NCBI GenBank assembly: GCA_963921825.1
Contig: OY997592.1
Location: forward strand, 34,342,252-34,406,251
DNA from: Erodium maritimum
Taxonomy: Eukaryota; Streptophyta; Magnoliopsida; Geraniales; Geraniaceae
DNA: 64,000 nucleotides
Direction of reading: 5' to 3'
In this document: positions 1 through 11,915 of the stretch, in pieces
Numbering within the stretch: the first letter of the stretch is position 1
Layout: each line of letters starts with the position of its first letter
Translations under genes and position numbers: made by a program
Notes under the pieces: generated by a model
Told to the model about the DNA's origin: nothing
Database searches by the model: none
Seen by the model: only the letters and a program-made list of their open reading frames with translations

Positions 1-3000
1 TGACATAGAGGACGGTCACACCAGGGTGACCTTTACAGCTCATCAACTGAGGGACAGCGCCTACCACTGGTGGAGGCGCGTATAGGTAGAGTCAGGGACA
101 ACTACAGGACCTTCGAGACGGTCTTCCTAGAGCAGTATTTCCCATAGTCGGCCAGGGATGATCGACATCAGCAGTTCCTGGAACTACGACAGGACGGGAC
201 ATCAGTGGCAGAGTATGATGACCAAGACGAACTGGTGCCGGTGGTTCGAGACGGGGCTGAGAGCGACGATTCTGGATCGATTTCTCACCCTGCGGATTCG
301 GGTGTATTCAGAGCTAGTAGACACGACAACGGTAGTGGAGCGGGGTCTCCGAGAGGCAGCGAGGAGCCGTGAGGGTCGGCAGCGGCCGACTAGTGTTGCG
401 GGACCTTCCGAGTACCGAGATCAGAGGAGGTAGAGGACCGCGGGTTCTTTCGGTCACAGGCTCAACCGGGCTGATTGAGGCAGATGGGGTCAGTGGCATC
501 AGTAGACCCAATCGCATCAGAGCGGGGGCCAGTATGTTTTATCTACGGGCAGCCGGGCAATTTGCGACTAGAGTGTTCAACCGGCGGAGGGTCCACGGCG
601 CTACCAGTAATCAACCAGACAAGCCAGGGTAGGGGGGCGAGGGGCATCGATATCAGGTGCTACCGGTGCGGCCTGGTTGGGCACATGGCTACGAGGTGCC
701 CCGATTAGGGCGGGGAAACGTCGGCGCAGTGACCGCAGCAGACCATACATACAGTAAAGTCACCCCGGGCTCGCCAACGTCAGAGTCAGCCATCGAGGTT
801 CTCGCATCCGTCCACTAGCGCGCCAGTTCCGAGACAGCAATGGAGGTCCGTACAGCCAGCAGTCAGTGCGCTCGCTCCGAGGCAGCATGCGTCACAGGGT
901 AGAGTGTACGTAGTTACCGACTCCCGAGCCACAGGATCCGCCATCGACCATGAGACCATTCAGGGTACGTGCTTATTGTATCACTTGTGGGCGTCATTTT
1001 TATTTGATACCGGGGCGTCGCACTCGTTTATTTCGTCGAGTTGTGCTGAGATGTTTGGGCTGAGTTTAGAGCCGTTAAGTCCACCCCTGTGTCTGGACAC
1101 GACGGTTGGGGGTGATGTGATGTTGACTAGGGTCTGTCGTGCCGGCGAAGTTAGAGTCGCAGACTATCTTTACCCTAGTGACCTTCTCGTGCTGGGAATG
1201 ACGACCTTTGGCGTAATCCTGGGAATGGATTGGCTGGCGAAGTACCGAGCCAATATCGACAGTTATAGGCGACGAGTGACGGTGTCAGCAGGAAACACGA
1301 AAGTTTAGTGTATTCTGAGCAGTAAGAGCGGAATTCTCCTGTCGGCATTGTTCGTAGTGGAGGAAGTATCGGTCGTGCAGAGCCGAGACTTACCGCTAGT
1401 GGTGTGCAAGTTTCCCGAGGTCTTTCTTGAGGAGTTGAGCGGGTTGCCACCAGTTCGTGAGGTGGAGTTCGGAATTGACCAGATGCCGGGAACGGCACCG
1501 ATATCGATGGCGCCTTACAGGTTCGCGCCAGCAGAGTTGACCAAGCTGAAGCGTCAGCTCGAGGAGCTTCAGGAGAAGGGATTTATCCGTCCGAGCACAT
1601 CGTCGTGGGGAGCGCCAGCACACTTCGTGAAGAAGAAGAGTGGAGAGCTTCGGATGTGTATAGACTACTGGAAGCTGAACTGGGTTACTGTGAAGAACCG
1701 ATACCCGATGCCGAGAATTGACGATTTGTTCGACCATTTGAGAGGGTCGACATGTTTCTCGAAGATCGATCAGCGATCTGGGTATTACTAGTTGCGAGCC
1801 CGGGAGGAGGACGTTGCAAAGACTCCATTCCGGACACGGTATGGGCATTACGTGTTCTTGGTGATGCCATTTGTACTGACGAACGCACCTGCATCGTTCA
1901 TGGATCTGATGAACAGTATATTCCGGCTGTTCCTAGATCAATTTGTGGTTGTGTTTATAGACGACAACTTGATCTACTCACAGAACGAGGCGGCACATGA
2001 GGAGCATCTGAGTGCTGTTCTGACCCTACTGCGCACACATCAGCTATACGCTAACCTGGAGAAGTGCGAGTTTTGGCTCGCCGAGGTGAAATTCCTCGGT
2101 CACATTATATCCCGTGACGGTATACTGTTCGATCCGGTGAAGATCGACGCGGTTTCGAAGTGGGCGCGGCCCACGAGCGTCTTCGAGATCCGCAACTTTT
2201 TGGGGTTGGCGGGGTATTATCGGCGGTTCGTCCAACACTTTGCGCATCTAGCCACGCCTATGACTCTTTTGACGCGCAAGGGGGTCGGGTTTGTGTGGAC
2301 TGATGATTGTGAATGTGCGTTCACGGAGCTGAAGGCTCGTCTGACTACCGCTCCAGTGTTGATAGTGCCAGAGCGTGGGATCGGGTATGAGGTCTACTGT
2401 GACGCGTCCGGGGAAGGACTGGGCTGTGTGTTGATGCAGTTGGGTAGAGTAGTTTCTTATGGCTCTAGGCAGTTGAAGACGCACGAGCGCAACTATCCTA
2501 CCCATGACTTTGTATTATCTGTATGGCGAGGGATTTCAGGTGTTCTCGGATCACAAGAGACTCAAGTACATCTTTTCCCAACGAGACCTGAACTTGCGCC
2601 AACAGCGATGGATGGAGCTACTTGAGGAGTACGACTTCGAGCTACTCTACCATCCGGGTAAGGCTAATGTGGTTGCCGACGCCCTGAGTAGGAAGTCGGT
2701 TCTGGGCCTTGCTAGTATATCAGTCCGGGAATGGTACATGATAGGGGAACTAGGCACGTTTGGGCTTGAGCTAGAGGAGGTTACTGGTGGCGTGGCCATG
2801 TGCTCATTGGTGGCTCAGCCCTCACTACTTGCCCGAGTGATAGAGGTGTATTCCGGTCTGACCGTGTGGGGCCCACTTGGACGGGTCTCGGGTTTTTCGT
2901 GTTCGGGTGGTCTTGGAGATCCCCGAGTCGATGATTCAAACCCGTATTAAAATATGGAATGAATTTTGGAAAATTGGAAATGTCGGGTTTAGAAACTTTA

Positions 3001-4866
3001 AACGCGAATTAAATCGCTCGGACATCGGAATTTGCTTCCGTCGAATGCGTTGGAACACGCGAATTGTATTAGGATCGTAGAAACGAAAATGTGAATTTTC
3101 GGAGCCCCGAAAGGGCGTTTTCCGATCCCGGAAGGATTCGCCGAGCCGGGCGAATCGGGCCCTTTGTTGACACTATCGAGTAATTGGGAAGTTTGGGAGC
3201 GATCGGCTTTGTTGGGGTTTCTTTTGGTCGTTAAATTCATTAAATTCGGTTTTGCCTGCATATTTAAAAAGTATTATTTTTTATCATGTTAGCTCGTGCC
3301 ACCGACCGTGGAAAGAGGAGGCTAAGCGGCTGATCGTGAGCATTGCCGGAGCGTGAGCATCGAACTTTGAACGGTTTACGAGGTAGGGAAAAGTAGCCGG
3401 ATATTGGCTTTGACTAGGGAAAGTTATCAATAGAAATGCATGTGGCACTTGGTGGTGTCGTAGGTTTAGTGAACTTATCGAACAATAGAAATGCATGCGG
3501 CACTTGGTGGTGCCGTAAGGTAAGTGAACGTATCGAGCAATAGAAATGCATGTGGCACTTGGCGGCATCCTAGGTTAAGGAAACTTATCGTATGATAGAA
3601 GTGCATGTGGGCACCCAGTTGTTTCCTTAGGTTGTGGAACCTTGTCGTGCAGTAGAATCACATGTGGGCACCTAGTTGCGCCCGTAGGTTGAGTGAACTG
3701 ATTGTGTTAGTGTGTGGTTGTGAGGTGTTGAACCCGTATTGTTGTTGACTGACTTGCTGAGTGGTAGTTAGTCGTTATGTTATTTTTCGCTATTTACTGA
3801 GCATTGTGTGATTTATGATATTGGTGTGGAGGTTTGGCCCGCCTGTCGACTCGCCATCCACAAAGGGTGCCACGGTACTGCGTTTGAGGTTGGCCCACCT
3901 TCCGACTAGCTATCAGTAAAGTGTTGCGTTGTTCCGCGATGAAGGAGAGGTCCTCCTTCCGACTAGCAATCGGAAAAGTGTTGCTCTGTGTCGCGATTAG
4001 GTATGCTGCCTTCCCGAGGGGCGATAGGGTAAAATGCGAGGCTACGCCGGGCCTAGCCGGTTTGCTACCGGAAACCGTGTCGTGTGTGGTTTGTTGATAT
4101 TGTGTGACATTGCTTGTGATCTTTGTGTGTGGGTGGAGGTATGGCCCGCCTGTCAAATCGCCCTCGACAAAGGGTCCCACGGTTCCGCGATGAAGGAGAG
4201 GCCCTCCATCCGACTAGCACTCGGAAAAGTGTTGCTATGTGCCGCGATGAGGTACGCTGCCTTCCCGATCGGCGGTCGAAAAAAATGTGGGGCTACGCCG
4301 GGTCCAACGTCCTACTAACGTAAAACCGTGATGTGGGTGTGGTATTGCGTGATTTTGATCACGGTTGTGTTATGTTTATTGAGGTCGTCATTACTGTGCC
4401 GGGTCTACATTACGTGCACAAGTGTTAGATGGTTGGGGAATTTGACAATTATTGGTGTGACAGTCGGGTTATTATGTGTTGTGGGGTAGTGGTCCCCTGT
4501 GTTTGGTTATTGATGCTTGTGTCCCCGGCCTTTGTGCTGGTATGCCGTAGTCAATCTGGTATCCGTGGCGGTGAGCAAAACGCTCACCCCTTGTTGTTTT
4601 TCCTACAGGTACAGGCCGCGAGGCGGACTAGGAGAACTCTCGAAGCTTGAAGAGCTGGGAGTGGGAGTCTGGGTCTTTGGTAGTTTAGCGACGTACTTTT
4701 TGGCTTTTTGGTCGCTGGTTTTGAACGTATTTTTAGTTGTAAAAATATTGTTTTGATTAATGATAAGTGGCGTTTTGAAGCGGGTTATTAAAATGGTTGA
4801 AAATTTACTTTACTTGTTTCACCGTTCGCGTACCGGGTTCGGTCATACCAAATTCGGGGTGTGACA
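1..4866 (+). mobile_element. Fossil Ty3/gypsy retrotransposon (Tekay-like chromovirus), left end outside window
   Basis: Recognisable parts in plus-strand order: gag remnant (about 1-710) ending in a CCHC zinc knuckle (CYRCGLVGHMATRCP near 655-705); aspartic protease with FDTGASHSF near 1000; reverse transcriptase about 1400-2250 ([22 protein letters not shown]); RNase H about 2380-2700 ([25 protein letters not shown]); and 3' LTR sequence from about 2.87 kb to 4866, ending in TGTGACA. The LTR portion matches the solo LTR at 23876-26212 in reverse orientation. RT wording such as RFAPAEL and [12 protein letters not shown] is typical of Tekay/Del chromoviruses, from memory. The element is broken, with several breaks, and is old. 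The 5' LTR lies outside the window or is lost. Confidence 0.9.
3425..3690 (+). repeat. ~57-bp tandem repeats inside the gypsy LTR
   Basis: Five degenerate copies share the core ATAGAAATGCATGTGG followed by a CACTTGG/CACCTAG segment and a GTGAAC...TATCG tail. The same repeat type recurs on the opposite strand inside the related solo LTR around 24960-25140, so it is an inherent part of this LTR family. A second set with GGTTTGGCCCGCCTG and CGACTAGC...CGGAAAAGTG follows at about 3830-4320 and has a counterpart near 24430-24780. Confidence 0.75.
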
Positions 4867-5427
4867 ATAAATCATTAAGGCATGAACTTCATCAAAATGA
4901 AAATACAAACTTTGAAACATAATTGAGACCCTTGGTAGTCAAGTCGTTTCTCACGCATAATAAAAGTTCTCTTGATTTTATCATATAAAATCAAAGCAGC
5001 CTATATACTACATAGTCACATGGTTGTCAAGTCAGTCCTATTAGTACATAGTTTATCCGTCCTTATGACAGAAAATTAAGTAGTATCATACTCTCTGGGT
5101 AGTCCAGACTATAAGTATAACATTATATAACTTTTCTTCACACTCGCATCATATGCAGTAGAATAAATTAATTTTCTCCAAAAATTAATTAATATCATAC
5201 CCTCTGGGTAGTCCAGACTATAAGTATAATGTTAAATAATTTAAATTTCACTTGCATCATATGCAATAGAATATACCATTTCCTCCCAAAGTTAATTAAT
5301 ATTATACCTTCTGGGTAGTCCATAATATAAGTACAATATTAGATAACTTTCCCTTTCCATTTGCATCATATGCAATAAAAAAATTTATATTTATCTTTGA
5401 ACTACAAGACCCCTGGTAGTCAGGTCG
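4867..5427. repeat. Satellite-like ~105-bp tandem repeats, left block
   Basis: AT-rich repeats with the recurring segments CTCTGGGTAGTCCAGACTAT, ATAAGTATAA and TTGCATCATATGCAATA, best seen in three to four units between 5080 and 5427. The same repeats resume directly after the gag-only element (14776-15180), so the two blocks were one array before that insertion. No gene is visible. Confidence 0.7.
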
Positions 5428-8308
5428 TGTCACGCTCCAGATCCGGTTTTGACCGAATTCGAGACGCGACTTAAGATAAAATAATAATAATTCATAATAT
5501 AAATAAACGGTCTCAAATGCAGTTTAAAGTTTCGAAGATTCGACGAGTCAACAGCACGATGATAAAAACAAGTCAAAACAATAATAAGACTATACGTCTC
5601 TAAACACTAGCCTGAATCCCCATCAGCTCCCTAACTCCGAGAATCTTGCTAGTACAAGTCCCGCTCAACACCTGAAACACAACAAAGTAAGGGGGTGAGC
5701 TTACGCTCAGTAGAAAAAGTAGTTAAGGTTCTGAACCACAGTTCATCACCACGGGTAACCGTCCAACTAGTGCATGCTAGTAAAGCACAACTAGTAAAAG
5801 TCAAATTAAACAATTACTCCAAGACAACGCATGACCTTCACTCAGGCACAACCCGTAAAACAACTCATAAAGAACCGAACCCACCACTTTTCGCAACTAA
5901 CTCTTGACACTCATCACCTAACAATTCTCAACGAACAACGCCCACGGCTATCTCACAACCGACCACACGTGCGAACTCGCACTACAATACTTGAATCAGG
6001 CACAACAGCACCTCGAGTCACCAACACTCTCACAAGACCAAAGTCACACTTAACCCAATGCACAAAGCCAAACCGCAAGGAAAGAGCACACATCGAGATA
6101 CACACAGATATCGTATAACAGTTCTAACGTCGTTGAATGCACTAAGCCATTTCCACTTAGCCTCTTATATCGTATTGGACGACACAACATCAGTCCCGAT
6201 ATCTTCCCCTCACTGAGACTGGTGGTAATATCCTCGACCGAAAATACCTCAGTCCGATGTCTTCCGCGCACACAGACACGGGCCATACTCTTCCCGTCAC
6301 ACAGACTCGGGCAATACTCTTCCCCTCACTGAGACTGGGGGTAACATCCTCGGCCGGAAAAACCTCAGTCTGATGTCTTCCGCGCACACAGGCACGGGCC
6401 ATACTCTTCCGGTCACACAGACTCGGGCAATACTCTTCCCGTCACACAGACTCGGGCAATACTCACCATACGTACTAGACCGGCACATACTTCGGTCGTA
6501 CACCGTTCCGGACTACGAATCCTCGGGACACTGATCACGCCATCCTTGGCCTCGATACACTACACCGGAACTATCCCTAGGTGTAGGTACTACTCCGGCT
6601 ACGCCGTCTCTTGGGGCCCACAAACAGGGTATGACACACAGCACAAAGCCACCAATGGTCTCAGTATACCAACCGGACCATCTCAACATAGCACACAACC
6701 GGTCTATCACTCATCCGGTCATATCACAACCAAGGGTTCCCGTCATCAAACATGGCACACTTGCCCACACACATTTACATCATGCAACACCGAGTACAAT
6801 CTTATTTAGACTCTCACACAGCGGTTATAGTACACAACACGCAATTCTAGGGCTCAACATGGCCCATCTACCAGCACGGCAATTTCCCAAATATTGAAAG
6901 CAGGTAATCTAGTGAATCGCATCCTACATGTTACTAAGACTCGTCCAGTTTTTAGTAATCGAAAAGCAGTTATGCTAGTAAATCACATCCTATATGCCAA
7001 CTAGGACCTTTCCGGTTATTAATATATCATAATCATGCATGCTAGTAACTTTCCGTAATTAAAGCGTTATCCGCTACTTTCCCTACCTCAAGACGATAAC
7101 AACAGCTGCGTCTGCTAGCTGCTGACGTCCTGGCCTAACACCGGTCTTCTCCGGCGAAGTCCGCGAAATCCAAATCTGGGTTTTTAAACAGTCAAAACGC
7201 CCAATTAGTTCCGGTATGTCCAAAGTCCTCGGATTTGTCCAAACAGTCCTTTAATTACTAATTTTAAGTCAAATAATTAAATTAATTAATTATTAAATTC
7301 TGCCTGACCCGGATCCGACCCGAGTCCGACCCAGATCCAGGCCCAACCCGGATCCAGACCCGGATCCGAACCCTGACCCAGGCCTGACCCAGGTCCGACC
7401 CGGACCTGACCCTAGACCCAACCCAGACCCGGCCTGCTGGTTCTGTGCCTGGCCTAAGACCCGACCCGAGGTCTAACTGAACCAGGCCTGTCCACGGCCC
7501 ACTCCACTGTCCGGCCCAAGACCGTCAGATCCGAGTGCTCGAGCCCGGAAGATGGAGGGAGCGTTAGGGTTTTGCTCCGGCGTGGTCAACGTCTGCTCGT
7601 GGCGGCGGCGGTCGTCAGGAACTCGAAGGATGGGAGAGGTGCGGCCGGCCGGAGGGCCGGGGTTCCGTCGTGGTTGGACGAGCTCGAGGCGTTGAACCAG
7701 GAGGCTTTGAGTAAGCTTCGGCTTACGGCGTCGTCTTCTCCGGCGAGCTTCCCGATGTTCAGACGGAGACGCTGGAACTCGCAAAGAGAGAGGAAGGTGG
7801 GGGAAGAGGGACGAGTCCGGCACGTCGTTACCTGAGCTGCGACCGCCGTTACAGACGCGACCCGAATCGATCCCGGACAGAAACGAGATCTCTCCGGCGA
7901 CGACGTCTCGCCTTAGGGTCCACAGCTGCGATTCGTAGATGGAGGTGAAGAACTGGCGGTGGCGAGGTCGGGTGTGAGGGAAAGGAGAGATCGAGAGAAG
8001 AGGAAGAGGATGATCGAAGAGAGAGAGTTGAGAGTGGATCTGAGAGAGGAAGAACGGCCGTCTGGGGAAACGCGCTCGAGTGAGGGAGAAGCACGGGGAC
8101 GCGAGGGTTTGAGGGTAGAAGCGAAGTGGGCTTGGGTCGAGAGGTTGCTGTTTGGGCTCGGTTCTGATTGGGCCCAAGCGTGGCCCAATCTCTACTCAGT
8201 CCAAAATCCCTCTTTTACCCTTTTTTTTAAGTTTCACTTGTTGCAATTTCCTACCCCGAGGTTTCAAATTGTGCAAAAGTACCCTTTTAAAATAAAGCAG
8301 GCTTTACA
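5428..8308 (-). repeat. 3' LTR of the gag-only gypsy element
   Basis: 2881 bp, matching 11916-14775 along its full length. Internal short repeats occur around 6180-6470 (CTTCCCCTCACTGAGACTGG; CACACAGACTCGGGCAATAC), and a run of GACCC-rich repeats at 7310-7440 precedes a purine/pyrimidine-skewed GC-rich part (7500-8110). The open frames seen here are not conserved as genes. Confidence 0.85.
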
Positions 8309-8322
8309 GTCTACCCCCCTTA
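8309..8322 (-). other. Polypurine tract of the gag-only element
   Basis: On the minus strand, AAGGGGGGTAGAC sits immediately before the start (TGTAAAG) of the 3' LTR. This is the expected plus-strand primer position for an LTR retrotransposon. Confidence 0.7.
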
Positions 8323-9559
8323 AAAGTCCTCGAAATTTAAAACGAACGCGTTCTACTTGGCCCCATCTCAGGGAACCACGCTTAAAACTCCTAGTCCATT
8401 ATTCTTCATGCACACGGAAGCACTTAAACTACTCAGTCGATACCGGAATTCTCCTTTGGTAGAGGCGTCGCACCGACGCACGCAGTTTGGTCGTGATATT
8501 TTATACCTGAACTGTCCGTCGGTATGGGTATCATACCGAAAAATTCTCACATCATCCTTAAAATGGATCCAACACACCGATACTCCTCCTCAACTACCCA
8601 CTTCACTTAAACAACTATTACGCACACAACAAAAAAAGAAGTCCACGTCCCGTTACTCGTACTATCGTCATCGGATTCCATACGTAGTCACGCCATGACT
8701 AAGCACCCACGATAACACAAGTAAAAAACACGCAGACACAACCAGTTTACAAGTCGATTCACCCACAGTACTACGAAATTGAAGACACTACAAGTACCAG
8801 TCCCTCAGGCTCCGAACGGCTTGGATGCCTCGCACGTACCTCATCCTCCCGCTTCCACGTCAACTCTGTGCGGTTCTCAACCGTCCACGATCCAAGCGAC
8901 CATTCGATCGTTTCAAGAATAACTCAGGACCAACGAAGGTCAACTCTTAATCCTCGACTGTACCCCGCTTGGGCAACTAACCCGACCTACCATACACTGC
9001 TTCGTACGGTGCCATAATGTTACTGGTCTGGAAGCGTTGTGGTAGTCGGACTCAGCGATTGATTTCCGCCTACCTCGTAAGGTACTCTCACTTTTGCCAA
9101 GCACTGCACAAACTCGTCAAACCACGTCACACGTAGCTGGGATGACACAACACGAGGACCGTATCAAGGTTCTACTTTTAGACCCCCACGTCTCATCCAG
9201 TGTAAAGAAACAGAGAATGCGATGTCTGTGGGTTATGGACCCACCACGCTTCCGCTGCGCTACTTTGAAATTGTCACTCGGCCATCTCCCTTAGCCGTCC
9301 TGGCTGCGTACTGGTATTTCTGCGATCCTATGCCGCACCCTCCGCTAGCGTGCTAAGGTACGCAGTTCCAAGTTCCGTCCCAACAATCGTACTTGGCTGA
9401 ATACGGCGCGAACTAAGAAACAACAACTTAATGACTTAAACGATGCAAAAAGTTCAACAGTCGGTCTAGTGATTAAACGCAACAAAAACCAAACAAGTCA
9501 ACACAAGTCTTAAAATGAAAAGTAAGTCTCCAAAGTCAAAACAAAACAACTCCCGGACT

Positions 9560-11034
9560 CTCCCTAGCCACATGCTTTGCGATGTCCTCTAATCCAAGTC
9601 GTGCTCGACACCCAGAGCGATCTCATGATCGTAGTCATGTATCTCCGCCCGTGAATCGGTGACAGCATACACCTGACCCTACCATATCGCGGGTCCGCCT
9701 CTCGGAGGTGGTGGAAGTGCAACCTGCTGCGCAGCTCTCTGGCTCGGCGTTGGCGCACTCTCTACCTGCCTCGACGCTCTCTACGTCTGAGCCTGACGTT
9801 GCTATAACTGTGGCGACTGTCCAGCCTGCGAGTGTTGTGGTCGCGGGGCGGGCGCCACCTAATACTGATCGGGACACCTGGAAGCGAAGTGTCCTGGCCG
9901 GCCACATCGGTGACACTATAGTGGCCCGTCACTCGACCTCCTCCTCAGGTCTACCCATCGGGCGATCCACTGATCTGCTGCCCATCTGACAGTCTCGTGC
10001 CATGTGTCCTGGCTGCCCACAATGATATCAAGCGCGTCCCGACATGGGAGGCCCAACAGAAGCTACATATCCGACCTGCCGTGGTCCTCTCAGCTGGGTC
10101 TGAGGCTGAAATGATCTTGAGGTCCTCTGCCTCCTAGGATCCCGAGACTCATACGGTCTCTGTGAACTGCTCGATCTGGGCCTGACCTCCCGAGCTCTAG
10201 CTGACTCTCGAAAGCGTCGCTTTTATAGTCAGTGCCTGCTCCACCAGATCGGAGAATACCTGGGTCCTCAACAAAGTGACCCTGTCCGCGATCGCCAGAC
10301 AGAGTCCCCCCTCAAAACGTCGGCATCTGAGATCCTCCGTCTGTACCATCTCCGGAGCTAAGCGAGACAAGGAGGTGAACCTCGCCTCGTACTCCGACAC
10401 TGACAGACTCTCCTGTAGCAGCTCCAGGAACTACTAACGTCTGTAATCCAGAACAGCCCGTGGAAAGTACTGCTCGAGGAAACGCTGTCCGAATAGCACA
10501 AAGTCGTCCCCCACTCGGGCCTGCTCTCGGCGCCACCAGTGGTAGGCCTCCCCTTCCAGATGGAAGGCTATGAATGATACTCGAAGTCTGCCGCTCATTA
10601 CCCCAGAGGTATCAAGGTTGCGGTGATCCGCTCTAGCAATCTCTCGGCTGCCTCGGGGTCTGGCTCCCCGGAAAACACAGGCGTGCCTAGCCTGCGGAAA
10701 TTTCGTAATGCCTGCGCAGTATAGCTATCGACCTGCGTAGGTCCTTTAGAAGTCGCTGCAGTGGCAGCAGGCACAGGCTCTGGTGTAGGAGTTGTAGCCT
10801 CTCTACGGGAAAAGGCAGCTGCCAGTCCCTGCATGGTGCGACTCAGCCCCTCAAAAGCTTCCGCCTGGACTGTCTCATTCCTCTCATGTCCCCTAGTGGG
10901 TGCATCCTGGGCACTAGTCGCCCCAACATACTTAGCAGTAGGCTGCTGTCCTCGGCCCCTAGTTGGTCGTCCTTGGCCTCCAACTGGCCATCCTCGGGTG
11001 CCTCGTGGGGCATACGTACGTGCCATGACGTAAC
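9560..11034 (-). other. Gag-like region of the gag-only element
   Basis: On the minus strand the region begins with a short basic, RG-rich head (RGTRGWPVGGQGRPTRGRGQ). It continues into a retrotransposon gag core (SEYEARFTSLSRLAPEM, FRRLGTPVFSGEPDP) and then two CCHC-like zinc-knuckle segments (about 9990-10040 and 9885-9935; the second reads CHRCGRPGHFASRCPD). A stretch resembling the gag-protease linker of the element at 1-4866 (VYAVTDSRA) follows. This supports relationship to that gypsy lineage. It is a fossil reading frame with a few breaks. The remaining interior, about 8323-9560, shows nothing recognisable. Confidence 0.75.
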
Positions 11035-11901
11035 ACTCTCTGCAAGGATAACGCACAGATCTCAGCTTCTTGTTTTGGAAAAAAACGCGCTCATAATAAC
11101 TAACGCCACACACAGTCCACTCAATACTACTCATAATATTATTATACTCAACATAGTATAGTCACCCAATAGCACACAACAGAGAATTTGCACACTAGTG
11201 CTTCACACAGACCATATATATACACACAGCAGGGTTATACCCAGTTTCACTTCACAACACTTTCACATTTAAGTCACACAGAGTACCACTTATACTCCAC
11301 AACCGTTTCACAATGCCCCACATAGCCTCAGTTTTGGTTTCTCAGCAATCCTCTTTCTAACATAACATTCATGTTGACACCTCGTCGTTACAATCTGATT
11401 CAGGCGTCCGCGAATTACGTTGTAACCACTTGGCATCCTCCCATTCACGTCCAGCTACAATGGCCCCTATAGCTGAATCGTGATGGTACATACACTTCAG
11501 TTTCTGCAGAAAATCGGGCATAACCCATTCGTAAATTAGGTCAACCATCCGCTAATGCGGGAATAACTAGTTACCATTTGCACACAACTCTCAATATAAA
11601 CACGGCACACCGCCGGTTCTCTCAGTTACACACCCCGGGTCTCGGTAGTCTCACTCTTACCGCCCGGCCAAGTCTATTCTTGGACGACAGTTAAGTCAAC
11701 ACAACAACCACACAGGATCAACAAAAGTCTACGGCACTCGGGCCGGACACGTTATCAACCCGAGACTCTTTTGTCTCGGTTCTACGCATAGGGCATCTCC
11801 GACTTGCGTAACCGACACACAGCACCCTAACGAACCAACTCTACCCACCTAGTAGACGTACGGTCCGAGGTTTTGAAAAATCATTTCAAAATGAAACCAG
11901 G

Positions 11902-11915
11902 CTCTGATACCAAAT
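11902..11915 (-). other. Primer-binding site (initiator tRNA-Met type)
   Basis: On the minus strand the sequence just downstream of the 5' LTR reads TGGTATCAGAGCC, the usual complement to plant initiator methionine tRNA. It fixes the element's orientation and the LTR boundary at 11916. Confidence 0.85.

Noticed and set aside
3425-3690. Regularly spaced repeats that could suggest a CRISPR array
   Set aside because: Units are degenerate 57-bp tandem copies within an LTR, without constant repeats and unique spacers, in a plant nuclear context.
7473-8462. Arginine/proline-rich open frames on both strands, also repeated at 13938-14800
   Set aside because: They lie inside the two LTRs of the gag-only element, are not conserved between the copies and reflect GC-rich composition.
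11902-11915. Sequence resembling part of tRNA-Met
   Set aside because: Only the primer-binding complement is present, here and at 29743 and 41503; no tRNA gene folds around it.
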